Positions 46,667-59,600 of a stretch of 64,000 nucleotides of DNA are shown piece by piece. Under the pieces are notes generated by a model. That model was not told the DNA's origin. It made no database searches and saw only the letters and a list, made by a program, of their open reading frames with translations. The first letter of the stretch is position 1; every line of letters starts with the position of its first letter. The position numbers and the translations under genes were made by a program. Source of the stretch: Siphonodentalium dalli. Lineage: Eukaryota; Mollusca; Scaphopoda; Gadilida; Siphonodentaliidae. The stretch is taken from positions 46,600,194-46,664,193 of the forward strand of contig CP136069.1 in the NCBI GenBank assembly GCA_032622095.1, in the 5' to 3' direction.

Positions 46667-46884
46667 TTAACCCTTTCAGTGCCAAGTCCGATTTTTGTAT
46701 CAACCCATATTTCCTTGATCATTTTTCAAATTTATTGATTATAATAATGTGATACATTGATGGAAAGAGCTCTTAGAGCTCTTTCCATCAATGTATCACA
46801 TTATTATAATCAATAAATTTGAAAAATGATCAAGGAAATATGGGTTGATACAAAAATCAGACTTGGCACTACTGAAATGATTAA
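46667..46884. mobile_element. TTAA palindromic MITE with near-perfect 90-bp arms
   Basis: TTAACCCTTTCAGTGCCAAG on the left; arms from about 46683 meet at GAGCTCTTAGAGCTC near 46770 with almost no mismatch. The right end carries a few extra bases before TTAA (46881-46884), and that TTAA also starts the next element. Confidence 0.92.
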
Positions 46885-47070
46885 CCCTTTCATGGCGGGA
46901 ACCGATCTGGTGCAGCATTAAATATCCTGTGCCAGTGCATTCTCTTATATATGCGAGTCTCCCATAGGGAGCCTCTCATAAATAAGAGAAGCACTGGCTT
47001 ACAAGACCAAGGTTAATGTTGTTCGACCCAATGCATTCTCTTATAAATGCGAGGCTCCCTATGGAGTAAG
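46881..47070. mobile_element. TTAA hairpin MITE, family 3, truncated
   Basis: Begins TTAACCCTTTCATGGCGGGA, abutting the previous element at a shared TTAA. Contains one full hairpin and half of the second; its right end is lost near AGGCTCCCTATGG. Confidence 0.8.
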
Positions 47071-47316
47071 CTCAGCAAGCTCCATTCATGGAATTTCAAT
47101 TATCAAATACTGCAAACAATCAGATGTTATTTGATTGAACAGTAAATTAATATCCTACTTTACCAACCCACTAAGTTGATGGAAGAGTCTCTTGCTTTCT
47201 CCTTTTCCATACTGTTGTTTGGGAAGAAATACCTGTTTTTTTTTTTTTAAATAAAACATAGGTTTCAAAAATCTTATGAATAATCAGTTCCAGTCACTGC
47301 ATTAATGGGGAGGTGA

Positions 47317-47562
47317 TTAACCCTTCCATGACTGGAGCTTCCTGAAATTTTACAAAAACACCCTGTGCCAATGCATTCTCTTATTTGTCTGAGTCTCCCA
47401 TAGGGAGCTTCGCATTGATAAGAGAACACATTGGCCTAATAATATTTACCTTCACATTGCATTCATATGGAGGCTCCTTATGGGACTCACATATATAAGA
47501 TAATGCACTGGCACAGGTTCTTTAATGCTGCACCAGCACAGCTCCAGTCATGAAAGGGTTAA
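47317..47562. mobile_element. TTAA hairpin MITE, family 3, copy 2
   Basis: TTAACCCTTCCATGACTGGA and GCTCCAGTCATGAAAGGG with TTAA at each end; two degraded hairpin modules inside. Confidence 0.9.
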
Positions 47563-48388
47563 TATTTTATTTTTCTCCCTCACCACATCTACATTCTTCC
47601 ACTGAAATGTTCATGAGCCAGGCTATATTAGCTTGGCATTAGCCAATTTGAAGAAAAAAAATATGTCTAGATAAACTGTGGTCCCCGACAGGCAAAATTT
47701 GGTGTTCATCATCTGCATGTGCGAAAACTTCCATGGCGCTATCGAAATAACTGCTGGAATATGACAGAGATCCATCAAGAATAACCGCCGTTTAAACTTT
47801 AAAGGGGGTAATTCAATTTCCAATAGTTCGAAAGATGTTGGCGTCATGCTGGAAATTTTGGCAAAACAGTGCACTAGTAAGGCCTTTAAAATAAAATATC
47901 TGTTCTCAGGCAATTAGTTCTCAATATTGAGATGAGGTAGGTATGCTATTTATTTAAATTTTTTTCTCAAAATCTGGAAAACATACTCCAAAAAAACTAA
48001 ATAAAATAAATTCATTTTCGTAGTTCAAATCCTATATTTGTAACCGAAAATATTGAAAAAATGTTTGACAAGGCTTTTTAAAAGAAAATTTCAGCGACGA
48101 GGGAGTTCCTGATAACATTTATTTTTTTTATTTATTTATTTGGCCGAAACAGAAGTTTTACAGCATTAAATTTAGTGCATACCACCTGGCTACCATAACG
48201 TACCAAATACTAGAGCCTGTTATGATTCATTGCAATTCCAATGTACGATCACAATCTGCTCTATGCATCTTATGTGATGCATCATAATGTAAGAAATTCA
48301 TACTTTTCTACTAAAAATTCATGGAATGGTAACAACAAACTAGTATCAAGTATACAGTTTCCGCACAGTGGTATCAATTTCATAAATG
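47563..48388. other. intergenic, no gene recognised
   Basis: A 96-codon minus frame at 47623-47913 has no recognisable motif. Otherwise AT-rich. Confidence 0.4.
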
Positions 48389-48632
48389 TGCTTCCTGAAA
48401 TTTTGCGAAAAAACCCTGTGCCAATGCATTCTTATATATGCATTTCTCCCATAAGGAGCCTCGCATATATAAGAGAATGCACTGGCTTACAAGGTCAAGG
48501 CAAATATTGTTAGGCAAATCTATTCTCTAATTTATGTGAGGTTCCTTATGGGAGACTCGCATATATTAAAGAGAATGCATTAGCACATAGTTTTCGCAAA
48601 AATTTCAGGAAGCTCCAGTCATGGAGGGTTAA
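48389..48632. mobile_element. TTAA hairpin MITE, family 3, left end eroded
   Basis: CTTCCTGAAATTTTGCG on the left and its inverse CGCAAAAATTTCAGGAAG on the right, then CTCCAGTCATGGAGGGTTAA; the left CTCCAGTCATG block is missing. Confidence 0.8.
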
Positions 48633-49924
48633 AATTACATCCAAGCAGCAGCATTCATAAGACGGTGTAAAGCAGCCTATGATAGGGTTAATATGTAATG
48701 TCTCACTATCTGGCACAGAATAGGTGGAAATAATCAAGGCTCAAACTAATTTTGTTTTTACTGCCTGTCAAAATGACAGGCACTAAATGGATGGTGTTGG
48801 TCATTTAAAAATGATGCCTGTCAAATTTTCAGATGTACTGTATGAGACAGTATTTAAATTTCCAATTGACTTTTTTTATTTGTCAATGATGCGCACATTT
48901 TAGTGAGAGTCCAATCACCACCTGGGAAAAACCCATGTTATTTTTGTTTTCAAAAGTTCAAAAATTTGCATTGATAAATAAATACAAATGCAATTCACAA
49001 ACGACAGAATTATATTCACTCTGAATTGATCTGAAATTTAAAAAGAACTATTTTTTACTTTCAATTTCCTATTTGGCCAGTAGTGGCTCCTTAGATGACC
49101 AAACAGATACAGATTGTATAAAAATTTGCATTGGACAAAATGTCTGACAGATACAGTAGTGCACTGGACATAAGCTATTTTTCATCGGACAACGACCGTG
49201 ACTGGCCACTTATTTTGAGCCTTGGAAATAATATCATGGTGTCAAATCAGACTGGAGCTCTTTGATTACATATTTACCCACATCTAAGCAACATAAATTT
49301 CCTCATAATGACATGAAAAATTCTAAATTCTAAATTTCATCACGCAAAGTTTCCAGTTTTTCAGGCCCGAGTGCATGGTCCCGAAATCTTGTGTCTTTAA
49401 TGTTTTATAATATATTTTGGTTCATTTATAAGTTCAAAAATGATAAATATCAAAGAGGTCTAGATATTAGACAGCAAAGGAAAGAACAGACAATCGCATT
49501 GATATGCTACGTTTTAAGGCAACCTGCTAAGAACGATAGGAAATTCGTTATGGCAACAGGCAACATCACTATAAAGTTCCCAATATATAATGTTATTTCC
49601 AACTCAAATGCATTTTCAGGTTGATATTTTCGCCGAGATGTATAAATTAAAAGTAATAACCTGTTTCCAAATATAATTACACTGCTTAAAGGTATTGTGC
49701 AGAATCACAAACATTTTATAAATCGCTTCGTGATTTATAAGATTGTGATTCAGTATGATGGCATTAAACAGAGTAATTACATTAGGAAATCAAGGTTGTT
49801 TATTACTTATGAGTGAGCATTTATTTCCTGCATATTTCTCCAATATGAGAAAGAAATGCTGCATGTTTTGATATTGCGAACTTATTGCATGGTTTAATGA
49901 TAATGATAATAAACCTGAATTTAG
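48633..49924. other. intergenic, no gene recognised
   Basis: Small CTGCCTGTCAAAATGACAGGCA palindrome region at about 48760 and an inverted pair around GAATCACAA...TTGTGATTC at 49700-49752. No coding support. Confidence 0.45.
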
Positions 49925-50326
49925 TGTCTGACATTTGCAGAATGAGGTCCCCAGAGGGTGAATTTAGTGATGCTATCCCACATAGCAGGCTAGCATCACC
50001 AAATTCACCCTGAGGACCACACTCTGCTTAGGCCTATGAGATACCTACTGATCAATTTGAAGTTCCTTAGTTGAAGTTGATGTTCACCCATTAGTCACCT
50101 CGATTATGCAATTTATCTTCTGCAAATTAGGGGATAGAGAAACTTCCCAGAAGGGAAAACGTAACTAAAAAACAATGTTAATTTGAAACTATAGATTCTT
50201 CCCAGAAGATGGGGCCTAAGCAGAGTGAGGTCCCCAGAGGGTGAATTTGGTGATGCTAGCCTGCTATGCAGGGTAGCATCACTAAATTCACCCTCTGGGG
50301 ACCTCATTCTGTAAATGTTAGACACA
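49925..50326. mobile_element. palindromic MITE immediately downstream of RAD21 stop
   Basis: Arms 49925-50035 and 50213-50326: TGTCTGACATTTGCAGAATG, GGTCCCCAGAGGGTGAATTT, AGCATCACCAAATTCACCCT and inverses. Each arm itself folds. A short relative lies at 21402-21466. Its near edge is 45 bp past the RAD21 stop, so it probably lies in the 3' UTR. Confidence 0.85.
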
Positions 50327-50371
50327 CTAAATTCAGACTTGAATGATAACAAGATAAATGAATGGTGAATG

Positions 50372-50668
50372 CTAGCACGATATGCCAAAATTTGGCCCTT
50401 TTGTGATAACAATGTCCCCGTATGGTTCCGGTTGCCGCACATCGATGGCCTGATGTTTCTTGAGAACAAGTAAGGTATAAAAACGTGAAGCTGCCTGTTT
50501 GCGGTTATGCCTGCGACACATGTCTTTGAAGCTGAGTTCCTCATTGTATCGGTAGGCGATACTCAGTGACTGCTGCATGAGTGCCGTTCGTTTTGTCCAT
50601 TGTTTCTCCTCCTGTTCAGCGTTCTCTGGCATTGGATCATTTTCATTGAAGTCCAGATCCTCAAACAC
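50372..50668 (-). CDS. RAD21: RAD21 last exon, winged-helix domain
   Basis: 297 bp after TTGTTTTAG, phase 0; [20 protein letters not shown] then [47 protein letters not shown] and stop TAG at 50374-50372. This is the Rad21/Rec8 C-terminal domain, full length with its usual end after a Gly-Pro-x-Phe motif. Minus-strand AATAAA at 49825-49820 is one possible polyadenylation signal. Confidence 0.97.
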   Translation of the reverse strand: MFEDLDFNENDPMPENAEQEEKQWTKRTALMQQSLSIAYRYNEELSFKDMCRRHNRKQAASRFYTLLVLKKHQAIDVRQPEPYGDIVITKGPNFGISC

Positions 50669-53600
50669 CTAAAACAAATACAGCCATGTCAAAATTTAAG
50701 TTAGTGTTAGGGCTAGACAATATTAACGAAAATAATAGCCGCGATATTTGGAAAATAAAAATGCGGTTAAAGATATAATCACGTCTTTTTTTCCCAAACA
50801 ATTTCGCAAAATTTAAGTGGTTTTTTTTATGGAAGGATTAACCCATAAAGATTTCAGAGTTTTTTGATGGAAGAATTAACCCTTTTTGATATGAAATACA
50901 GTCAATTTCAGTTAATTGCATATCGTTTAAATGCATACTTCGGATATTATGTTCGCCCAAATTTTAAATATGAAATGTCCCTATTTTATGATAATTTGTC
51001 AGAGGCCTTGTGGTGTATTATACACCTGAAATGCAAGGAAAACGCGTTTGCAGGCGCTAATAATCAAAATTTTCTTCCGATTGGGCGAACACTGAGTCGC
51101 CCAATCGGACCGATGACCCTACCGCCCGGGATTATTTTGGGGATTGGCACATCCCTGAACACCTGCGCAATTATTCCAGTTTCAGTTGAAACTGAAAGTG
51201 AAACTAAGGTTCCAGGAATCACATTGAGTAGCTCTAATTACGCAAGGTTTAATACGGAAAATAGTTAAAAAAATAAATCACTGTTTAATTGTCAATTCTT
51301 GTCAAATAGTAATTGTTCTTTGAAACGGAATTATTGTCTTAGCTTTAAAAACACAAAGTGGAACTGAATCTTTGATTTATCTGGTCTAAATTTAAATAAC
51401 TGGTCTTCAATATTTATTCATGCTTTCTTGAGGCCTGTATTTGACCTCATTAAATAATACGGAAAGCTCCAACATCTAAGAAATCGCCGGCTTCTGGGAA
51501 ACAAAACAGCTTCTGTGGAGATGACAAAAGATTAATCAAGTCGCCCAAAATATGCATGCATTGAGGTATGACCTGATTCCATTAACTGCAGCCCCAGCAC
51601 AAAATGAAAACAAAGCGATGTCAATGAGGTCACTAAAGAAAGACCCCAGACAGGCGCACGTGCTATCAAAACAGCGACCTTTGTTGAACTGTCATGTTGC
51701 TTGGGGTCATTTGTGAGCGTACTTATTAACGAAGGTGTCATACAGTGCTGGGCTTCAATGTTTAATTAAAACTATATTGGTGTTCAATTCAGCAAACATT
51801 TATGTTTGACACTGGCTACTCAATTGTTTTCGTATGAATGTGCACTGATTAATTATCAGATTATGATTTTATTTCATATATGAAGACACTTAGTTTCCCC
51901 AAAATTAATGTTGCATTTAATGAATAGAGTTATGCCTCTTCAATATAGATTCGTAAATTGCGCTCACAAATATGCATGATATATTGGGAATCATTTTTTT
52001 TTTCTTTCTAGTTGGCTACATGGAGATGGTTGGGTCCAGTTGGGTGATAACAAATATTTGTTTTCGTATTTGATTATGTTGATGGCATGCATTTCCTATA
52101 GATATTGAAGAAATTACGCATGTGTGCAGTATTTAGAATAGGGGGAAACTGAAAAAAGTTTTATTCTTCAACATTACTGCATTTTAGATGATGATATAAT
52201 ATACACAAATAAATATAGATTTGGCTCTTTATATACCTATTTATTTTGAAACAAACAAAATTACCGAAAATAAACGGCAACTACCGTACATAGAATTATC
52301 CCCTTCTCATAACGTGAAACAAACGAAAATAGTATTTTTATCGGGAAACATTGGCATTTTTATTACCAGTTCTTGGTGGCTATTAACTGATATTTGGTGT
52401 GTAGTTAATGATTATTTGTTTAATATTACACATGTGTAATGCATTTCTAACTGATGTTTTATTGGATATATTCTAAATATAAACATGTAGTGAGTTTATT
52501 ATCAATGGGGTTTGCCGTTCCCGACAAGAACATCGTTTTATTCTTTAACATTTTACAATTGTAGTTGTTAATATAATATGGAATAAAATTAAATTAATAT
52601 AGATAAAGCTCTTTATAGATATCATTATTTTTAAACAAATGAAATTGATGATGAAATTGAATGAACGAAACATAAACAATTCACATTATTTCTAAACTGA
52701 TGCTGGTGATAGAAAAACGGCTTGTTCTTCTTTTTTTCGTGATTTCGGCTTTATGCATATTCGGTTAACTGCATAAGAAAAGCCATACACTGATGCTATG
52801 CAATAAAGCGAAATTGACTGTATTATCAAGATACAACTGTTATGTTGTTATTGATATTCAATTGAATATCAATGGCATCAAACAGGCAGTTACAGGGCTG
52901 TAATAAAACATGCAATTTGACTTCGGACATGGAATTGCACAATCGTCTTTAATTTTGTAATACTTACTGGAGGTGGTACAGACGGAGGGCCAACTGAAGG
53001 TGGTCCAACCGACGGTGGACCCACTGATGGGGGACCAACAGACTCTGGACCAACTGACGGAGGTCCAACTGAGAACGGAGCGATTGATGGTGGATCTTCG
53101 AAATCTGATTGAATCATAGAAGGATCCTGAATCAATGAAGGTTCTTGGAGTGGCACCATTCCATCGGAAACACCGAACACATCATCGACAAGATTGGGAT
53201 CCTGCCCAACCACTGGGTCCTGAACCAGGGTAGTGTTTCCTGGATCACTAATGTTTTTAGATACATTGAGGGATTCCATGTCGGGAAATGTCTTGTCAAT
53301 ACCCAAAGATTGGAGAGAACTATCGGCTATTGATGGTTCCTCCACAATTGTGCTAATTTCCTGTGGTTTATATGATGTCTCGTCTGCAAAAGTAAAAACA
53401 TAATTACGTGAACAATTACTTTAAAAAATCCGGTTGAAATAGGGGAGGCTCCATTTCAAGGTCTGAGATGGGTTAACCCTTTACCCAACAGAACGGCCCT
53501 GTGCCAATATGGTCGCCTCACATATATAAGAGAATGCATTGGCTTAACACATTAAAAATTATAAAATTGTTAAAGAATGTAAGAAAAAATGGTAAAAAAA

Positions 53601-56600
53601 GGATTTTTTTTAGGCCAATGCATTCTCTTATATATGCGAGGTGACCTATGGTCGACTCGCATATATAAGAGAATGCATTGGCACAGGGCATAACTGTAAC
53701 TATCACAATGTGGTCAAGGAGCCGGTTCCAATGATATCCATATTTGTATGGTTCTATTGAGACAGACCGAAGATATTTTAGGCTGTTGAAGCTTTATTTG
53801 GCCGGTTTTGGCAGTTTTGTTGGGTTAAAATAATCAGCCCTTTCGGCATTTTTCTTCTATGGCATTGCTTTTTGATTGCATAAATTGCTATATTGGCTTC
53901 AACACCTTTTTCTACGACATAGTCATAAGTTAATAATGAGCTCTGAAATAATATACACCATTGGAAAACTTAAAGCTGTATGTCAGATATCAAAGATCTT
54001 GATAGGTAGTATGGCTAGAAGATTATTTTCTTTATAAATGAAGAGGATTGTGAACAGGTAGGGTTTCCACTATGGGGGCGGGTACCTTTTAAGGTCCCCT
54101 TTCCCTCACCCAAATTTCCCCTCCAACATACTGTACTACCCAATCCATGGATTAATGCCTGCAACACTTGTATATATCTGCCACTAAATAAAACCAACGG
54201 GGGAGTAATAAACAAAGATAATTTGATTTGCCCATTAAAGCTGACCACTGGTGAACCTTTTGGCAGGAAACGAATGCTTTTCAGGGCTACACACATTGAC
54301 AATTTGTATTACAGTATTCTTAAAGATAGAGCAAACATCGCTAAAGCCACATAGTTGATTCTGCTGGATACATCGCGCTTAATTTCTCAACTAACACATG
54401 GTTGACTGGTTCTCATTAATGATTTAATATGTAGACGAGATCCAGATGTTGGCCACTGAAGAATGATCAGGAATATTTCATGGTATAACATGTTGTTATG
54501 AAGGTAGTGAAGTGGGACGTCAAAATAAATAGAGAATTTCAACAGTAACGATTTCCTCTACCAATGTTGGCAGTGGTAAAAAAAATTGTCAGTACACTTA
54601 TTTTACCTGCGAATTTAACTTGATGTTTTGTTGCAGTTTATGCCTTTATGGTACATAAATACCAGTAGATATTCAAACTTTTTTATGAACTGAGAATTGC
54701 CCTTAGCGGCGCAATAGGGGTACCATTCCCTAACCCCTAGCGTCAACCCTGGAATATGTAAATGGCCTGGTTGAGTTTTTTTGTTTTTGCCGAAGAGTGA
54801 ATCTGTCAGAAAAGAATTTAAAATTGATTGACATTTGTTTCGAGATATATTCTATGGAAGATCAATACGAAGTATGAATGGAAGTTATTAAGCTCAAGTC
54901 AAATAAAAAATATTATTTAGAGTATTAGGTGGTTTTCGGTTGTCTTCAATTGGTTCCTTCCAGCAGGAATCTAGATTTATTTATCCGCATTTTTTTATAT
55001 GAATTCCGTGATATAAGCATTTACTGGTTGCAATCGTTACGAGTGTAAACAATCATGCACATAGCAAAATTATTTACAAGAACAAAAAAATGAGAAAATG
55101 GTTAGGGGTTCCGATGCCAGATGGACTGAAACTCAATACAATGGCAGAACCATTTTGCCTTGGTTTATTTGTTTATTTAATAAACTGGTTAGAGAACTCA
55201 AAATAGTGCTCTTGTATGTTAAACTCGGCACTCAGTGCTGGAATTATATAATCATATCCCTGGTCATTGGAAATAAAAATAAAAAATTAGTCCCCCCTCC
55301 CTCATTGATTACGAAAACAAATTGTCTGCATTGATTCTGAAAAAACAATTGTCTGTGACTCAAATAGCATTTTTTTTTGGCCCAGCAGCCTTAAAATTTA
55401 TAAAGATAGACAGACTAAGGGCTATGACTCACATAATCAAAATCAGAAAAAGTCTGGTTTACAAACTCTGTCAAGATATTGTAGTGGAAGATCCAGTTAC
55501 CAAATATGAATGGAATCGGTTGACATTTTGAAAACAAAAAAATTGACTGAAAATTATTTTGCAGCATTTATGGGTTTACCATAACAAAGTTAACTTTTAG
55601 GCCAAGCAAATCAAAAACAGTCTTCTGAGGCAGTCCTTTACACGAGATGGGTGTAATCGCTCTCACACCCATCTCAGGCAGTCCTTTACACGAGATGGGT
55701 GTAATCGCTCTCACACCCATCTCAGGCAGTCCTTTACACGAGATGGGTGTAATCGCTCTCACACCCATCTCAGGCAGTCCTTTACACGAGATGGGTGTAA
55801 TCGCTCTCACACCCATCTCAGGCAGTCCTTTACACGAGATGGGTGTAATCGCTCTCACACCCATCTCAGGCAGTCCTTTACACGAGATGGGTGTAATCGC
55901 TCTCACACCCATCTCAGGCAGTCCTTTACACGAGATGGGTGTAATCGCTCTCACACCCATCTCAGGCAGTCCTTTACACGAGATGGGTGTAATCGCTCTC
56001 ACACCCATCTGGCAGTCCTTTACACGAGATGGGTGTAATCGCTCTCACACCCATCTCAGGCAGTCCTTTACACGAGATGGGTGTAATCGCTCTCACACCC
56101 ATCTCAGGCAGTCCTTTACACGAGATGGGTGTAATCGCTCTCACACCCATCTCAGGCAGTCCTTTACACGAGATGGGTGTAATCGCTCTCACACCCATCT
56201 CAGGCAGTCCTTTACACGAGATGGGTGTAATCGCTCTCACACCCATCTCAGGCAGTCCTTTACACGAGATGGGTGTAATCGCTCTCACACCCATCTCAGG
56301 CAGTCCTTTACACGAGATGGGTGTAATCGCTCTCAGGCAGTCCTTTACACGAGATGGGTGTAATCGCTCTCCTTTACACGAGATGGGTGTAATCGCTCTC
56401 CTTTACATGAGATGGGTGTAATCGCTCTCACACCCATCTGCTCTCGTTATTTGAGTTTCACAGGAGCAACTAATTGATCTCGTTCATCCAACGACCAAGT
56501 GACTCCAAACCTAAAGTTGAATGAATTTTCAGAGCGGAAAGCTTTCAAATGATGTTTTAATTTTCACTTTTAAAATTACTTAATTAGGCCAAAAAAAAAA

Positions 56601-59600
56601 GGGTTTTGATTCTCGGGCATAGCCGCGTCTGGAAAAAAGGCCCGCGTTGAAGCATTTTATTACGATTTTCAAATTTGACCACGCTGTCAAATGATAACAC
56701 GAAAATAGGAAACTAGAAAACATAAATTAGTTATGTTTCAAACACCGAATATGATAGACATACAATGGTGTATGTGTTGGTATTCAAAAACAGACACTAG
56801 GCAACGATAACTACCAGGTATATTGTCACCACAAGGTGCCCAAACCCCAAGTTTATTGAGTAAAATGTGTTAAAATATTTCGGTATTTTATCAATTCGAA
56901 AAGGTAAACGCTAAACGGGAAACAATTCTGAGATTTACAATTTCGGGAACGCAAACCGGAAAGAAATATGGTGCGTATTGGCGATGTGTATGCTGGTTTA
57001 ATCATCAATCTACACACTATACGTCGATGGTTTAATATTTGAAGTTGTTATGGCTGGCATGTATTGAGGTACATAATACTTATTCAGATACGACAGAATA
57101 AGTCATTCTAAACTTTCTATGAAGATCACTATATATATCTTTTCGTTTGTATTCAATTTCCGTATTTTTATTTGAGTAATTGAACTGGATATTTAGCTCT
57201 GTTTGTTGTTATTAAACATGCTTGTTACGAAACAATATTAGAAACGCACATATTATCTTCCCATTAAATGTGACAACAGGTGATAAAATGTTAGTAGACT
57301 GGTCCATCTACAACGTTGAGAACGATCTTATTATGGTCATTCTTTATATTGGAATTCATTAGTTTATAAAATTATATCAAAACAATGTTCTCCTTACATT
57401 TTCTTAACCTGGGAAAGTATAACCCATGCTTTAAACTATGGGCATTATCCCCATAACGAAAATAAAAAATAAAAATAAAACCCTCGCTCCCTCATAGATT
57501 CTCAAAAAAAATTGCCCGAGAATCAAAACACTTTTTTTTTTGGCCTTAGTTAGACGATTATATTTTAGGCCATATAAACAAATTAGTTTGTTTCTCAGGA
57601 TTTTTTTTTTTTTTTAAAGTGATGAGGGAGGCAGTTATTTATATTTGTTATTTTTTTCAAATTAATTTTGTGGTGAGGCAGGTATTTATTTATAAAGTAT
57701 TTACTGGAATCCCATATTAAGCAGTAATACTGAATATGGGCAATATACCGAAGCAGGGAAGCTGACCATCATATATCCCCTTAATAATCTAGATTTGTAA
57801 TAAAGTTGTATAGAGGAAACAGTTTGAGTTATTCACTCATGGCAGAAGATGCGGAAACTACATCGGTGAAATTTGATGTAACTCACCAACCAGATCAAGC
57901 TTTATTGGAAGGAGTTCCACTGGACTACACATGAATTGATAATATTAAATCACAACAATAATTTATGAAATAAAAGGTTTATTTTCTAATTAATCACAGA
58001 CTTTAATAAAAATCTTGAAGTTTGGAATAGTGCTGATCCACAAACCAGAATGCATTACATACAATAGCCACACACTGCCGACCCACACTGTCAACGCTAT
58101 CCTTTCGGAAGTGTTGTTTTCACCTAACCACTCCAGTCAATTAATGAATTACACAATTCGTCACGTTTGTTTTTCACATTTGTCTTACTGGGCAACACCA
58201 CCTCCTTGCAACTTGTCATCAGCACCGCGAATACATCAACTACTTCTCCCGATTTCTTCTCTGGTACATCTTCTTAACGACTTTGGTCACTCGAATTTGA
58301 AAATATCGTCCGAAAAATTGCGTGACTTCAGAAAACATGATCATGATGTCTCCTGCAACTGTGTCAAAGTCCCCTGTTTTCGTTTTTGAAACAACCAGGT
58401 CAAAATCATCGTCAATGTCTTTCGTGGACATGAAATCATCAGCCATTTGACGAACAGTTTTTGATCTGTTGACTGATATAATTGTCCATTTTGCCTACCG
58501 ACGCATTCTGCACAATACATATGTTCACCAAAGTCGCCATTTTGTTATTATTTTAAAAAACAGGAAGTTCGTCGAATTATCCGCCCTTGTTTGTGAATGT
58601 AAAGTCCAGATAGATTTGCAGTCCGGATAGATTTGCAGTTTGCGTAAAGTTTCAAGACGAAGTTATCGGTCTGGGGTGATTTGGGATATGCGGTATTTAT
58701 ATATTTATTATTTACAGCTGCCAATAAATAAGGGGTAGCGCAGGGTTATTTTGGGAGGCGGCGATCCCTGAGAAACGAACTATTATGTTGATATGGCCTT
58801 ATTAAGAAATTGATTTGGATATTTATTACATCATATAATACCACTGAAATGACAGAATCCACCAAGTAATGAAACTTAATGAAAGTGATTATCTTACGTT
58901 GTTGATGTTTATCATCGTCACGAGCCACTTCTGGTGCATCCAGATCGAGTTTCTCCCCTTCAAATTCCTCATCATTAAACACTGGTTTTGTCTGTAGGTT
59001 TTTCTTGAAGAGCTGTTGTATAAAGAGAAAAAGATAAGTCAGGGTTTGTATGCCAAATTGGTTGAAAGTTTCCATGACTTCCATTACTCTAGCAAAAATT
59101 CAAGGACTGTGAGTTTACTTACAGTACGTGTACATGATTTGTGAGAGCGCAAAATTGGTGTACTCTCTTCTTGCCCTAGCTTCAGGCATAGCTAAACTCA
59201 ATATCCCGATGCCTTGACAACATTCATTTTCCAAATTCTCAACATGTTTTTTCCCCTCAATGACTAACCAGTAACGATTTTCCCATGTTGGATAAATCGA
59301 AAGTTACATTGCATACATGGTCTATGTTGGTTTGAGCCATTTAAGTGGGCACTTTTCATTGAATGAACAATTTCCTGGCAAGTTATTCAAATTATTCACC
59401 GATACATGAGCGCCATTGATGGTTACACTGGTGTAAATAAGGTTCCGAGTGACATCTAGCGGATGCGGGAGGAATATATAGGAGAGAATAAAATAGACAC
59501 TGGGCCCTGATTGGTCAATAGCCTTGTGTGCTTTTCACATAAAAAAATCATCACACCTCTTCCCTATGATTTCCCATAGGTAAATTAACCATTGGCACAG

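Noticed and set aside
50864-51268. 134-codon plus-strand frame
   Set aside because: It straddles the left end of the pogo-like element inside a RAD21 intron and resembles no protein I recognise.
55629-56440. CRISPR-like regular array
   Set aside because: Units are directly contiguous 48-bp satellites with no variable spacers, in an animal gene intron.
58015-58389. 124-codon plus-strand frame
   Set aside because: Antisense of the small minus-strand frame at 58240-58446 and its 3' flank; no motif.
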